Shown here piece by piece: positions 26,169-36,529 of a stretch of DNA of 53,095 nt; within the stretch, counting starts at the first letter, position 1; the number at the start of each line of letters is the position of its first letter. The notes under the pieces are model-generated. The model was not told the origin of the DNA. It saw only the letters and a list, made by a program, of their open reading frames with translations, and searched no databases. A program made the translations under genes and the position numbers. The stretch is from Tannerella sp. (GTDB lineage Bacteria; Bacteroidota; Bacteroidia; Bacteroidales; Tannerellaceae), in the NCBI GenBank assembly GCA_031270465.1, contig JAISXP010000030.1, positions 1 to 53,095 of the forward strand, in the 5' to 3' direction.

Positions 26169-27644
26169 TTACCGGCAACAGCAAGATTTTCCTGCCGCTG
26201 CCGTCATTCCGGCAATGCAGAGTTCCGGGTCGAAGCCCCTTTCCTTTGCATAGCAGGTCGCCATTACGGCTATCATATCGTCCGTGGCAGGCAGGCGTTC
26301 GAAGTTACGGCATCCTTTTTTCAGTCCTACTTTTCCGAACGACATGCGATTCAGGTCTACGATCTCTACCGCTATTGCGTCGGGCGCATCGTCGAAGAGA
26401 ATGTTTCCCGCGGAATAATCCCTGTGCAGGATGCCGTTTTCGTGCATTCGCGCCGTTGTGCGGGCAATGGCTTCGAGAATCTCGTCGCGGCGGGCGAAAG
26501 TGCGTGTCGCAAAATCCCGGTACGTATACGGGCAGGCGGAGCGGAGCGTGACCGAATAGCTGTCGGCGAACAGGAAATACCGTCTGCAGGTGACAAAGCC
26601 CACCGGTGCGGGCGTGCCTGCGCCGGCGGCAAGCAGACACAGCGCATGACGGTAAGCTCTTTCGGCTTTCGACGCCCGCAAAAAACCGTATATTATGGCA
26701 TTCAGCACGTTGGGACGTCTGTACGACTTGACCGCCAGTTCGTATCCCTCCTGATGAAACAGCCGCAATTCATTGCGTCCCTTGTATATCGTCTCTCCCT
26801 GCTCTCGGAATATGTACGGCAGGCGAAACATGAAGGAGTCAAGACTGCTGAAGGAAGGATGCACGACCGTCTTCCGCGCATGAAGCCATCCGCTGCACGT
26901 GTTTATCAGCCTCGACCAGGTGCGCCGGTAGCGCAGGGGGCCTTTCAGTTCGCGGAGGAAAAAGTTGGGATACATCGCGTTCAGCGTGTCGATGGTATGC
27001 TTCTGCAGTATGCGGTCTTTCTTCCGCTTCGAGCCGGCTCTGATACGGTAATAAAATCCGGTATGATTCAGTCGCACGACTTTTCCGCCGTCTTTCAGAA
27101 GCGCAATCCAGAAGACCCAGTCTTCGCGCCCTATATCGGCGAGGTATCCGCCTGCCCGCACCCAGTCTTCGCGGCGATACATTCCGCAGGGGTGTATAAT
27201 GTTTCTGCGAGCCAGCAGGCGTATGGAGAAAGGCGGCAGCCGGAACTTTCCGTTGCGGCGGCCGAAAAATTCCGCTTCCGCATAGACCAGCTTCACACCG
27301 TCGCCGCGCATCGCCTCTACAGCCAGCGATATGTATTCGGGGCTGATGCGGTCGTCGGAGTCTACCGGCAGAATATATTCTCCCGCGGCGGCCTCTATGG
27401 CGCGGTTGCGGGCGACAGACGTGCCGGCATTTGCCTGTTGCAGAAAACGAATGTTGTCATATTGGGAGGCATACCGTTCGGCGATGGTCGGCGAATCATC
27501 TGTCGACCCGTCGTCCACAATTACGATCTCCATATTCGGCCAGGTGGAAGACAATACGGACAGCAACGTTTCTTCGAGAAATTCACTCGAATTGTAAACG
27601 GGGATAATTACAGATACCAAAGGTGTATTTTCAGCACATTTCAT
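26169..27644 (-). CDS. Fusion: GT2 glycosyltransferase + WaaP/Kdo-kinase-like domain
   Basis: Residues 1-about 230 are a family 2 glycosyltransferase: VSVIIPVYNSS, VIVDDGSTDDS, ANAGTSVARNRAI and the DxD-type VDSDD (95-98), plus GREDWVFW. Residues about 265-470 are an atypical small-molecule kinase domain like lipopolysaccharide core heptose/Kdo kinases: KGRNELRLF and YELAVKSYRRP for nucleotide and Lys, the catalytic loop HRDYSAGNIL (D409, N414) and VDLNRM (D430) in place of DFG. In Bacteroides the kinase is normally a separate gene (known from the family, not shown here). Such a protein could add a sugar and a phosphate to the same LPS core acceptor. The C-terminus ends GKSCCCR. It follows a second glycosyltransferase by 9 bp. 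Confidence 0.85.
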   Translation of the reverse strand: MKCAENTPLVSVIIPVYNSSEFLEETLLSVLSSTWPNMEIVIVDDGSTDDSPTIAERYASQYDNIRFLQQANAGTSVARNRAIEAAAGEYILPVDSDDRISPEYISLAVEAMRGDGVKLVYAEAEFFGRRNGKFRLPPFSIRLLARRNIIHPCGMYRREDWVRAGGYLADIGREDWVFWIALLKDGGKVVRLNHTGFYYRIRAGSKRKKDRILQKHTIDTLNAMYPNFFLRELKGPLRYRRTWSRLINTCSGWLHARKTVVHPSFSSLDSFMFRLPYIFREQGETIYKGRNELRLFHQEGYELAVKSYRRPNVLNAIIYGFLRASKAERAYRHALCLLAAGAGTPAPVGFVTCRRYFLFADSYSVTLRSACPYTYRDFATRTFARRDEILEAIARTTARMHENGILHRDYSAGNILFDDAPDAIAVEIVDLNRMSFGKVGLKKGCRNFERLPATDDMIAVMATCYAKERGFDPELCIAGMTAAAGKSCCCR

Positions 27645-27653
27645 ATTTCATTG

Positions 27654-28376
27654 TCATATTTTATCACGTCCACGGGTGAACTTCAGCCAGTAATAGCGAA
27701 GCGGGTCTGTGTATTTCAATTGCTTCCACGGGCGACTGCCGTGCGGTCTGTGTATGACCGGAAGCGAAGTAAACAGATAATTGGCAAAACCCAGCGCCAG
27801 CGATTTGTGCGAGACGGTCACGTCGTGCCAGGCTTTGGAAGGGTCTAACTGCATGAAATCATATTTCTGCAAAAAAGCCTGCGTAAGCAGCGAACAGCAG
27901 AAACTCACGTGCCTGCGGACGGACAGGACGCCTTTCGCCTCCTTCCGCGCATAAAGGTAGGGATAGTTTATCCGTCCCTCTTCGTCGACGGTGACGGCTG
28001 CGGCGATACCGCAATCCGGCCGGTCGAGCACGCCGTCGAACAGCGATTGAAGCGTACGGGGCTGTACGACAACATCCGACTCGACAATGCACAGGGCGGC
28101 TTCGTCGTCCAGTGCCCTTTGCTGTGCGTCCTGAAGTATCCAGCGATAGTTCGGAGAGGGGTGAGTTGTACGTTCCGACAGATTTACCAGAATAAAACCG
28201 CAGGCCGATGCTGCTTCTTCCAGCCTGCGCGTATTCTCGTCCGTACTGAAATCGTTATATACAATATATGTACAGGGAATCCGCATCTCCGAAGAAACAA
28301 TCGCCTTCACGGTTTCCAGCGTGGACACGATCGAATCCTTCACCGGCGTAATCACAATCATCTGCCTGTTTTCCAT
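27654..28376 (-). CDS. Glycosyltransferase family 2-like protein
   Basis: A 240-residue cytoplasmic protein with a GT-A fold start (MIVITPVKDSIVSTLETVKAI, YIVYNDFSTDENTRRL) and LCIVESDVVVQPRTLQSL, in which ESD plays the DxD role. A C-terminal PHGSRPWKQLKYTDPLRYYWLK is typical of small Bacteroidetes transferases. The open frame starts with TTG at 28385; the first ATG is at 28376 and fits the conserved start. It is the promoter-proximal gene of a two-gene unit with the GT2-kinase fusion, probably for the LPS core or another surface glycan. The sugar donor cannot be read. Confidence 0.8.
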   Translation of the reverse strand: MENRQMIVITPVKDSIVSTLETVKAIVSSEMRIPCTYIVYNDFSTDENTRRLEEAASACGFILVNLSERTTHPSPNYRWILQDAQQRALDDEAALCIVESDVVVQPRTLQSLFDGVLDRPDCGIAAAVTVDEEGRINYPYLYARKEAKGVLSVRRHVSFCCSLLTQAFLQKYDFMQLDPSKAWHDVTVSHKSLALGFANYLFTSLPVIHRPHGSRPWKQLKYTDPLRYYWLKFTRGRDKI

Positions 28377-28414
28377 ACACCTCAAATTTTGAATCTTGAA
28401 TTATATTATCGCCG

Positions 28415-28446
28415 CAAAGATAATCATCATTCGTCAACTTATCAAA
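28415..28446 (-). promoter_or_regulatory. Promoter of the two-glycosyltransferase unit
   Basis: Minus-strand TTTG (28443-28446), 20 bp, TATCTTTG (28415-28422), a full consensus match. The -33 element lies within the last codons of recG, so the transferases have their own promoter despite being just downstream of recG. Predicted leader about 30 nt. Confidence 0.7.
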
Positions 28447-30545
28447 CCCCAGTTCATTTTCCTGTCGAAAAGAGTCTGCAGTCGATCGCGGAGGATTTTG
28501 TTGGCGGGCGATTCCAATTGAGGGTCGTTGTCGAGGACGCGCTCTGCCATGTCGCGTGCACGCTGGAGTATCTGACCGTCGGCGGCAAGGCTGGCTATCT
28601 TCAAAAACTGGCCGTAGCCGCTTTGCTGCGTGCCTTCCAGGTCGCCATATCCGCGCAGCCGCAGATCTTCTTCTGCAATTTTGAATCCGTCATGACTGTT
28701 CACCATGATTTCGAGCCGTTCGCGCGTCTCGCTGCTGAGTTTGTGCGACGATACGAGGATACAGTACGACTGTTCGGCGCCCCGCCCCACGCGCCCGCGC
28801 AACTGATGCAACTGCGAAAGCCCAAAACGCTCGGCACTTTCGATCACCATCACGGAAGCGTTCGGAACGTTGACGCCCACCTCAATCACGGTAGTAGATA
28901 CAAGGATATGTACCTGTCCGGCCACGAACTGCTGCATGGCGGCTTCCTTCTCCTGCGGCTTCATCCGGCCGTGTACCATGCCGACGCGATATTCGGGGAA
29001 AACTTCTCTGAAAACGGCATAGCCGGCTTCGAGATTTTTATAGTCTATCTTCTCGCTTTCTTCGATCAGCGGATAGACGACGTAGACCTGCCGCCCCTTG
29101 CGGATTTCGTCTCTCAGGAAAGCAAACAGTCCGGCGTGCTTGTCGTCGTAACGGTGAACCGTCTTCACCGGCTTGCGTCCCGGCGGCAGTTCGTCGATGA
29201 CGGATACGTCCAGGTCGCCGTACAGTGTCATGGCAAGCGTGCGCGGTATCGGTGTGGCGGTCATAATCAGGACGTGCGGAGCGACTTCGTTTTTCACCCA
29301 CAGTTTGGAACGCTGGGCGACGCCGAAACGGTGCTGTTCGTCGATTATTGCAAGGCCGAGTGAGGCAAAGCGCACGGTATCTTCCAGCAGTGCGTGTGTG
29401 CCGACAACCAGTTGAATTTCGCCGCAGGCAATGGCCGGAAGGATCTTGTCGCGTTCCCGCTTTTTTGTCGAGCCGGTCAGCAGGGCGACGTGGATATTCA
29501 TGTCGCGCAGCATGTCCTTGATGGTTGCGTAATGCTGCTGAGCCAGTATTTCGGTCGGTGCCATGATGCATGACTGATAATGATTGTCGACGGCCATCAG
29601 CATGGACAGCAGGGCGACCAGCGTCTTGCCGCTGCCCACGTCGCCCTGCAGGAGACGGTTCATCTGGCGTCCGCTTTTCATGTCGGTGTGTATTTCACGC
29701 ACGACACGTTTCTGTGCGTTTGTCAGTTCGAACGGCAGGTATTGCCTGTAAAACGTAAGGAAAAACTCGCCTACCCTGGCGAAAATTAAGCCTCTCAGTT
29801 TCTGCCGCCTTATGCGTGCCGTCAGCAGTATGTTCAACTGGATGTAGAACAGTTCGTCGAACTTCAGTCTCGACCGCGCTTTGCTCAGCATGGCGTTCGA
29901 CGCGGGGAAATGGATATTCCGTATGGCTTCGGATCTGGAGAGTTCGTTCAGTTGCTCCGTCAGATAGGCGGGGAGGGTTTCGGGCAGTGTCCAGTCGAGT
30001 TCCGACAGCAGCGCGTATTGCAGATTCTGGATGGCGCGCGAATGGAGATACAGGTTTTTCATCAACTCGGTGGTGTTGTATAAAGGTGTCAACCCGCTTG
30101 CCACCTGACGGGCGTTTTCGGGCGTATCCACTTCGGGATGGACGATGTTATAGCTCCGTCCAAATTCGGTCGGCTTGCCGAAGACGATATATTCCTGCCC
30201 GACCTTGTATTTGTCCGCAAGGTATTTCAAACCTCCGAACCATACGAGGTCAATGAATCCCGAGCCGTCCGTAAATTTGGCTATCAGCCGTTTGGAGCGC
30301 CGTTCGCCGAGCGTTTCGAAACGCACAATCCGCCCTTTCAACTGAATATGCGGCATTTCGCCGTCTGCCCCGAGCGCATCGGTTATTTCGCTCACTTTAT
30401 AGAAACGGCTGCGGTCGACGTGTCTGTACGGGAAATGATACAGTAAATCTTCGTACGACACGATGTCGAGTTCCCGCTTCAATACTTCCGCCTTTTTAGG
30501 CCCGACGCCCGGCAGATACATGATATCGCTGCTCAAATCCTTCAT
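28434..30545 (-). CDS. recG: ATP-dependent DNA helicase RecG
   Basis: Superfamily 2 helicase that reverses stalled replication forks and migrates branched DNA. The 703-residue protein has an N-terminal wedge (OB-fold) domain (about 1-230, with YLPGVGPKKAEVLKRELDI), the Walker A motif LLQGDVGSGKTLVALL, the DExH-type box IIDEQHRFGV, motif III TATPIPRTLAMTLYGDL, and the C-terminal helicase half with STTVIEVGVNVPNASVMVIE and QLRGRVGRG. Length is typical. It appears to be a single gene; a TATTTTTG at 30667-30674 upstream is only a partial promoter match. Confidence 0.97.
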   Translation of the reverse strand: MKDLSSDIMYLPGVGPKKAEVLKRELDIVSYEDLLYHFPYRHVDRSRFYKVSEITDALGADGEMPHIQLKGRIVRFETLGERRSKRLIAKFTDGSGFIDLVWFGGLKYLADKYKVGQEYIVFGKPTEFGRSYNIVHPEVDTPENARQVASGLTPLYNTTELMKNLYLHSRAIQNLQYALLSELDWTLPETLPAYLTEQLNELSRSEAIRNIHFPASNAMLSKARSRLKFDELFYIQLNILLTARIRRQKLRGLIFARVGEFFLTFYRQYLPFELTNAQKRVVREIHTDMKSGRQMNRLLQGDVGSGKTLVALLSMLMAVDNHYQSCIMAPTEILAQQHYATIKDMLRDMNIHVALLTGSTKKRERDKILPAIACGEIQLVVGTHALLEDTVRFASLGLAIIDEQHRFGVAQRSKLWVKNEVAPHVLIMTATPIPRTLAMTLYGDLDVSVIDELPPGRKPVKTVHRYDDKHAGLFAFLRDEIRKGRQVYVVYPLIEESEKIDYKNLEAGYAVFREVFPEYRVGMVHGRMKPQEKEAAMQQFVAGQVHILVSTTVIEVGVNVPNASVMVIESAERFGLSQLHQLRGRVGRGAEQSYCILVSSHKLSSETRERLEIMVNSHDGFKIAEEDLRLRGYGDLEGTQQSGYGQFLKIASLAADGQILQRARDMAERVLDNDPQLESPANKILRDRLQTLFDRKMNWGLIS

Positions 30546-31046
30546 GTCCCTGCTTTGCGGATGGTTGTCCTTCTCCGGAGATTCCGGCTAACCATCCCGT
30601 TCCGAATGCGGTCTTCTCTGCCGTTCACTCCATGTATTCTGTTAATCCTCATGCCGATTTTTTCTGCAAAAATATTCATTTTCATTGAATTTATGCTGCT
30701 CTTACATGAAAATTCGTTCTCCGGCGCTCTTGAATCTTCGATTTTTTTCCGCCGGATCTCTATCCTCCAATCTCTGCAGAACGTGCTTTCTTTGCAGGTC
30801 GACAGCTTGCGATTATGAAAATAATTGCTTTGCCTTCCATCTCGGGCGCCTTTCAAATTGTCGCATCGCAGTATGCCGATGGCGTTGCCGGAGAATAGAA
30901 TCCTTGAACTCATGCAGTCATCTAACCTTCCTCCGGAGACGGTTGCCGTATTCCCGATAACAGTCAATGGTCGCTTATGCGGAAAAAAATGCGCAATTAT
31001 GTTGTACAACATACTTTGTTATTTTTAGCGTATGCAATGTTGTTAC
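30546..31046. other. Intergenic region between divergent recG and acn units
   Basis: About 500 bp without a recognisable gene. Open frames on both strands exist (for example minus 30542-31012) but lack family resemblance, have skewed composition and overlap one another. The right part carries a perfect 14-bp palindrome (30999-31012) and leads into the promoter/terminator unit at 31047-31119. Confidence 0.5.
30999..31012. promoter_or_regulatory. 14-bp perfect palindrome, possible operator
   Basis: ATGTTGTACAACAT is fully self-complementary. Half-sites recur as ATGTTGT at 31038-31044, just before the first -7 element, and ACAACAT at 31366-31372, shortly before the aconitase start. This spacing suggests a regulator site, but no regulator is identified. 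Confidence 0.4.
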
Positions 31047-31060
31047 TATCTTTGCAGCGC

Positions 31061-31119
31061 ATAACTATAAAATTAAATTGTTAGACCAGGACTAGCCCGG
31101 CCGTGAGGTCGGGCTTTTT
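31061..31119 (+). ncRNA. Candidate small RNA or attenuated leader upstream of acn
   Basis: The -7 element TATCTTTG (31047-31054) predicts a transcript starting near 31061. After an AU-rich unstructured 30 nt it meets a hairpin with arms AGCCCG and CGGGCT followed by five T (31094-31119), a good intrinsic terminator. The product would be about 59 nt. It may be an independent small RNA or an attenuated leader. I cannot name a family with certainty; a covariance-model search would decide. The -33 position is poor (TTAG at 31025). Confidence 0.45.
31094..31119 (+). terminator. Intrinsic terminator of the short upstream transcript
   Basis: AGCCCG, 10-nt loop with further G-C pairing, CGGGCT, then a T-run. 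It lies 280 bp before aconitase and upstream of the second promoter, so it should end the first transcript without blocking acn from its own promoter. Confidence 0.7.
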
Positions 31120-31173
31120 CATGTTTTTCTTCCTTCATTCGTCCCTGTTGAAATGAAATAAAAACGGTGAATA

Positions 31174-31204
31174 TTGTTTTTTCGGCTGAAATATTCTATC
31201 TTTG
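31174..31204 (+). promoter_or_regulatory. Promoter of the acn-icd-gltA operon
   Basis: TTG (31174-31176), 20 bp, TATCTTTG (31197-31204) is an exact Bacteroidetes promoter. Transcription would begin near 31211, giving a leader of about 187 nt. The leader contains an open frame of 52 codons (31221-31379) with no known relatives; I regard it as a possible but unsupported leader ORF. Confidence 0.75.
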
Positions 31205-31397
31205 TAAATATGTAGAATGTATGATTGTTCTTTTGCGGCATAAAATCGACGGTAAATCAGCCGGTTTGTATGTTTTCGCATCGAGAGAGGATTTTCGTGA
31301 AGGCGTACTGTATCGACCGGATTTAGCGCGGCAAATTCATCCGGAAATGAGTCGGCGGAGGAGTAACAACATTATTTAACTTACAAAATAATTATCT

Positions 31398-33647
31398 ATG
31401 GTTTACGACATCGAAATACTGAAAACGTTTTATTCGCAGTTTCCCGGCAAAGTCGGCAGGATACGTAGCGTCATCGGTCGCCCGCTGACTTTGGCGGAGA
31501 AAATCCTGTATGCGCACTTATACGACGCAAAAAATTTGAAGGCATACCGTCGAGGCGCCGATTACGTCAATTTCCGTCCCGACCGCGTAGCCATGCAGGA
31601 TGCTACGGCGCAGATGGCGCTGCTGCAGTTCATGAACGCGGGAAGAGAAAAATCGGCCGTCCCGGCAAGCGTTCACTGCGACCACCTCATTCAGGCCGAC
31701 CTCGGCGCGGACGCCGACATCCTGACGGCAAAGGATGCCAACCGCGAAGTATACGATTTCCTGAAAACCGTATCGGGCAAGTTCGGCATCGGTTTCTGGA
31801 AGCCCGGTGCCGGCATCATTCATCAGGTTGTGCTCGAAAACTACGCTTTCCCGGGCGGAATGATGATCGGGACAGATTCGCACACGCCCAATGCCGGCGG
31901 GCTGGGAATGATAGCCATCGGCGTAGGCGGAGCCGATGCGGTGGATGTGATGAGCGGCATGGAATGGGAACTGAAAATGCCCGAACTGATCGGCGTCAGA
32001 CTGACCGGGCGGTTAGACGGCTGGGCTGCGCCAAAAGACGTCATCCTGAAACTGGCCGGCATTCTGACCGTCAAGGGCGGGACGAATGCGGTTATCGAAT
32101 ATTTCGGCGAGGGAGCTTCGTCGCTCCCGGCCACCGGCAAAGCTACCATCTGCAACATGGGCGCCGAAGTGGGAGCCACCACGTCGATCTTCCCTTTCGA
32201 CCGTCATACGGCATCGTACCTGCAACAGACCGGACGGCAGGAAGTGGCCGCCTGGGCGGAAAACGCCGTCGCATGCCTGCAGGCCGACAGAGAGGTGATC
32301 GAACATCCCGAAAAATATTTTGACCGCATTGTCGAAATCGATCTTTCGACGCTGGAGCCGTACATCAACGGCCCCTTCACACCCGACGCCGCTACGCCGC
32401 TGTCCGAATTTGCCACCCGCGTGAAGGCCGGCGACTATCCGCGGCGGATGGAAGTGGGGCTGATCGGCTCGTGCACCAATTCGTCGTATCAGGATTTGAG
32501 CCGTGCGGCATCCGTGGCACGGCAGGCGCTGGAAGACAGGATTCCCGTCGCCGCCTCGCTGATTGTCAATCCCGGCTCGGAACAGATTCGTCATACCGCC
32601 GCCCGCGACGGCATCATCGGCGATTTCGAAAAAATCGGCGGCGTGATTATGGCGAATGCCTGCGGTCCCTGCATCGGACAGTGGAAACGCCATACCGACG
32701 ACAATACGCGCAGGAATGCCATCGTCACGTCTTTCAACCGCAATTTCGCCAAGCGCGCCGACGGCAATCCCAACACGTATGCGTTCGTGGCATCGCCCGA
32801 ACTGACGATTGCGCTGACGATTGCCGGAGACTTGTGTTTCAATCCGCTGACGGATACGCTGAGGACGACCGACGGCCGCGAAGTCGCACTCAAGGCGCCG
32901 GAGGGAACGGACTTCCCACCGGAGGGATTCGAGGTGAAGGACAACGGCTACATCGCGCCGGACGACAGCCGGACGGAGGTGCAGATCAATCCTGCGTCCG
33001 AGCGGCTGCAACGTCTGCAACCGTTCACGCCTCCCCGGCAGGGCGACCTCGCCAACATGCCGCTGCTGATCAAAACACAGGGCAAATGTACGACCGACCA
33101 TATCTCCATGGCCGGGCCGTGGCTGCGTTTCCGCGGGCATCTCGAAAATATCTCGGACAATATGCTGATGGGTGCGGTCAATGCATTCAACGGCAAAACA
33201 AACCGGGTATTAAATCAACTGACGGGAGAATATGACGCGGTTTCGGCCGTCGCCAAACAGTACAGGGCGGAGGGGATTTCGTCGATTGTCGTCGCCGAAG
33301 ACAACTACGGCGAAGGCTCGTCGCGCGAACATGCGGCGATGGAACCGCGTTTTCTGAACGTCAAGGCGATTATTGCGAAAAGTTTCGCCCGTATTCACGA
33401 AACGAATCTGAAGAAACAGGGTATGCTGGCGCTTACCTTCGCCGACAGGAACGACTACGATAAAATCAGGGAAGACGACCACATCACGATCGACGGCGTT
33501 GAAAATTTCAGGCCGGGCGAACCGCTTGCCGTCGTCCTGCAACATTCCGACGGGACACAGGAAGGTTTCTTTGCCGGCCACTCGTTCAACGACCTGCAAA
33601 TCGAATGGTACCGGGCGGGAGGAGCGTTAAACTATTTGAATGACTGA
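31398..33647 (+). CDS. acn: Aconitate hydratase (mitochondrial-type)
   Basis: Interconverts citrate and isocitrate by way of cis-aconitate with a [4Fe-4S] cluster. The 749-residue protein matches the mitochondrial aconitase layout: [12 protein letters not shown] and [14 protein letters not shown] in the first domains, the cluster cysteines in [10 protein letters not shown] and [10 protein letters not shown], and the C-terminal swivel domain with [26 protein letters not shown] and [15 protein letters not shown]. It heads an operon-like series with icd and gltA. Its last bases form one arm of an inverted repeat with the region before icd. Confidence 0.97.
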   Translation: MVYDIEILKTFYSQFPGKVGRIRSVIGRPLTLAEKILYAHLYDAKNLKAYRRGADYVNFRPDRVAMQDATAQMALLQFMNAGREKSAVPASVHCDHLIQADLGADADILTAKDANREVYDFLKTVSGKFGIGFWKPGAGIIHQVVLENYAFPGGMMIGTDSHTPNAGGLGMIAIGVGGADAVDVMSGMEWELKMPELIGVRLTGRLDGWAAPKDVILKLAGILTVKGGTNAVIEYFGEGASSLPATGKATICNMGAEVGATTSIFPFDRHTASYLQQTGRQEVAAWAENAVACLQADREVIEHPEKYFDRIVEIDLSTLEPYINGPFTPDAATPLSEFATRVKAGDYPRRMEVGLIGSCTNSSYQDLSRAASVARQALEDRIPVAASLIVNPGSEQIRHTAARDGIIGDFEKIGGVIMANACGPCIGQWKRHTDDNTRRNAIVTSFNRNFAKRADGNPNTYAFVASPELTIALTIAGDLCFNPLTDTLRTTDGREVALKAPEGTDFPPEGFEVKDNGYIAPDDSRTEVQINPASERLQRLQPFTPPRQGDLANMPLLIKTQGKCTTDHISMAGPWLRFRGHLENISDNMLMGAVNAFNGKTNRVLNQLTGEYDAVSAVAKQYRAEGISSIVVAEDNYGEGSSREHAAMEPRFLNVKAIIAKSFARIHETNLKKQGMLALTFADRNDYDKIREDDHITIDGVENFRPGEPLAVVLQHSDGTQEGFFAGHSFNDLQIEWYRAGGALNYLND

Positions 33648-33897
33648 ATAATTGAATAACTGAATGACTGAATTGTTGAGTATGAGAAGTGGTTTTGAGT
33701 ATAGAGAGAATTTGAAAAACAGGTCGAAGGCTGTTGCCTTGAGAATTGTTCGCCTGTTTCAGGCTTTGCCCGGAAGTGCGAAGGCACAGAGGTAGAAGAA
33801 CTGTTAAAGATAATGACCGTCGCCTGCAAAAACAGCAAACAAAAATAAACCCCTCAGTTTATTCAGTCATTCAATCATTAAATAAATTGCAAACAGT
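33636..33897. repeat. acn-icd spacer with 16-bp inverted repeat and short GAATGACT-type repeats
   Basis: TTGAATGACTGAATAA at 33636-33651, which includes the acn stop, is exactly reversed as TTATTCAGTCATTCAA at 33859-33874. Next to the left copy the sequence continues as degenerate 8-mers of the kind TTGAATAA/CTGAATGA. Another single copy of GAATGACTGA occurs after gltA near 36454. The 250-bp spacer has no gene that I can support. It may be a decayed small palindromic element or a site for RNA processing between acn and icd. Confidence 0.6.
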
Positions 33898-35082
<1,185 letters not shown>

Positions 35083-35098
35083 CTAAAACGAATCCATT

Positions 35099-36442
35099 AT
35101 GAAAAAAGAGTATTTAATTTACAAGTTATCCGAGTCGGTAAAGACGACATGCAGGATAGACAACAGCCTGTTCGGAAAGTATAATGTAAAGCGCGGGCTT
35201 CGCAACGAGGACGGCTCGGGTGTGCTGGTCGGACTTACGCAGATAGGAAACGTCGTCGGCTACGAGCGGACGCAAGACGGGACGCTGAAAGCCATCCCCG
35301 GAAAGTTGTACTATCGAGGATATGACATTGAAGATATCGTTCACGGCTTGATACGCGAGAAACGTTTCGGCCTGGAGGAAGTCGCCTTCCTGATGCTGTC
35401 GGGGAGGCTGCCCGACAGGGAGGAACTGTCCAATTTCCGCGAACTGATCAATGACAACATGCCTCTCGAACAGAAGACGAAGATGAACATCATCGACCTT
35501 GAAGGCCAAAACATCATGAACACTCTTGCCCGCTGCGTGCTTGAGATGTACAACTTCGACCCGAACCCCGACGACACGTCGCCCGAGAACTTGATGCGTC
35601 AGTCGATACAGCTCATCTCGCGGTTTCCAGCCATCATTGCGTATGCCTATAACATTTACCGTCACAGCACGCAGGGACGTTCGTTGCACATACGACATCC
35701 GCACGAGATGCTGACAATCGCCGAGAATTTCCTCTACATGTTGAAAAAGGAGTATACGCCGCTCGAGGCGCGCATGCTCGACCTTCTGCTGGTGTTGCAG
35801 GCTGAACACGGAGGAGGTAACAACTCAACTTTCACCGTCCGCGTGACGAGTTCGAGCGGAACAGATACCTATTCGTCCATCGCTGCCGGCATCGGATCGC
35901 TCAAAGGCCCGCTGCACGGGGGCGCCAACATCCAGGTGGTCGACATGTTCAACCATCTGAAGCAGAATATCAGTGACTGGACGAACGTCGATGAAATAGA
36001 CGCATACTTCCTGCGCATCCTGAACAAAGAGGTATACAACAAGACGGGTCTCATATACGGCATCGGACACGCCGTGTATACAATCTCCGACCCGCGGGCA
36101 ATCCTCCTCAGAGAACTGGCGCTCGACCTCGCAAAGGAAAAAGGGAAGCAGGACGAATTTGCCTTCCTCGAACTGCTCGAAGAACGCGCCATCGAATCGT
36201 TCTACAATTTCAAGGGCAGTAAGAAACGTGTGTCGTCGAACATCGACTTCTATTCAGGCTTCGTCTACGAGATGATCGGTCTGCCACAGGAAATCTATAC
36301 GCCGCTTTTTGCCATGGCGCGTATCATCGGATGGACGGCGCACCGTATCGAAGAACTCAACTTCAAAAGCAAGCGTATCATACGGCCGGCCTACCGGAAT
36401 ATCCTGGATATGCAAAACTATATGTCGATAGATGAGAGGTGA
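35099..36442 (+). CDS. gltA: Citrate synthase
   Basis: Condenses acetyl-CoA and oxaloacetate to citrate. The 447-residue protein has YYRGYDIEDIVHG near residue 70, HSTQGRSLHIRHPHEMLTIAENF, and the catalytic residues in GPLHGGANIQVV (His), GIGHAVYTISDPRA (His) and SNIDFYSGFVYEMIGLP (Asp), then ARIIGWTAHRIEEL. It is the third gene of the oxidative-branch set acn-icd-gltA; together these provide 2-oxoglutarate for glutamate. No terminator immediately follows; the first strong one for this strand is beyond the repeat array at 36899-36947, so the array may be in its 3' UTR. Confidence 0.96.
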   Translation: MKKEYLIYKLSESVKTTCRIDNSLFGKYNVKRGLRNEDGSGVLVGLTQIGNVVGYERTQDGTLKAIPGKLYYRGYDIEDIVHGLIREKRFGLEEVAFLMLSGRLPDREELSNFRELINDNMPLEQKTKMNIIDLEGQNIMNTLARCVLEMYNFDPNPDDTSPENLMRQSIQLISRFPAIIAYAYNIYRHSTQGRSLHIRHPHEMLTIAENFLYMLKKEYTPLEARMLDLLLVLQAEHGGGNNSTFTVRVTSSSGTDTYSSIAAGIGSLKGPLHGGANIQVVDMFNHLKQNISDWTNVDEIDAYFLRILNKEVYNKTGLIYGIGHAVYTISDPRAILLRELALDLAKEKGKQDEFAFLELLEERAIESFYNFKGSKKRVSSNIDFYSGFVYEMIGLPQEIYTPLFAMARIIGWTAHRIEELNFKSKRIIRPAYRNILDMQNYMSIDER

Positions 36443-36529
36443 GGAAAAATGGATGAATGACTGAGGGGGAGCGAAGGAATATTTATATTGATTGCCCCCT
36501 GCAAGGATTTCGCTATTTACCTGCCGGCA

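Noticed and set aside
30542-31012. 156-codon minus-strand frame upstream of recG
   Set aside because: It overlaps the recG start, has no recognisable domain, and runs through a palindrome and AT-rich promoter-like DNA.
31221-31379. 52-codon leader gene before acn
   Set aside because: Its position after the promoter is suggestive, but the protein has no known features and no clear ribosome binding site.
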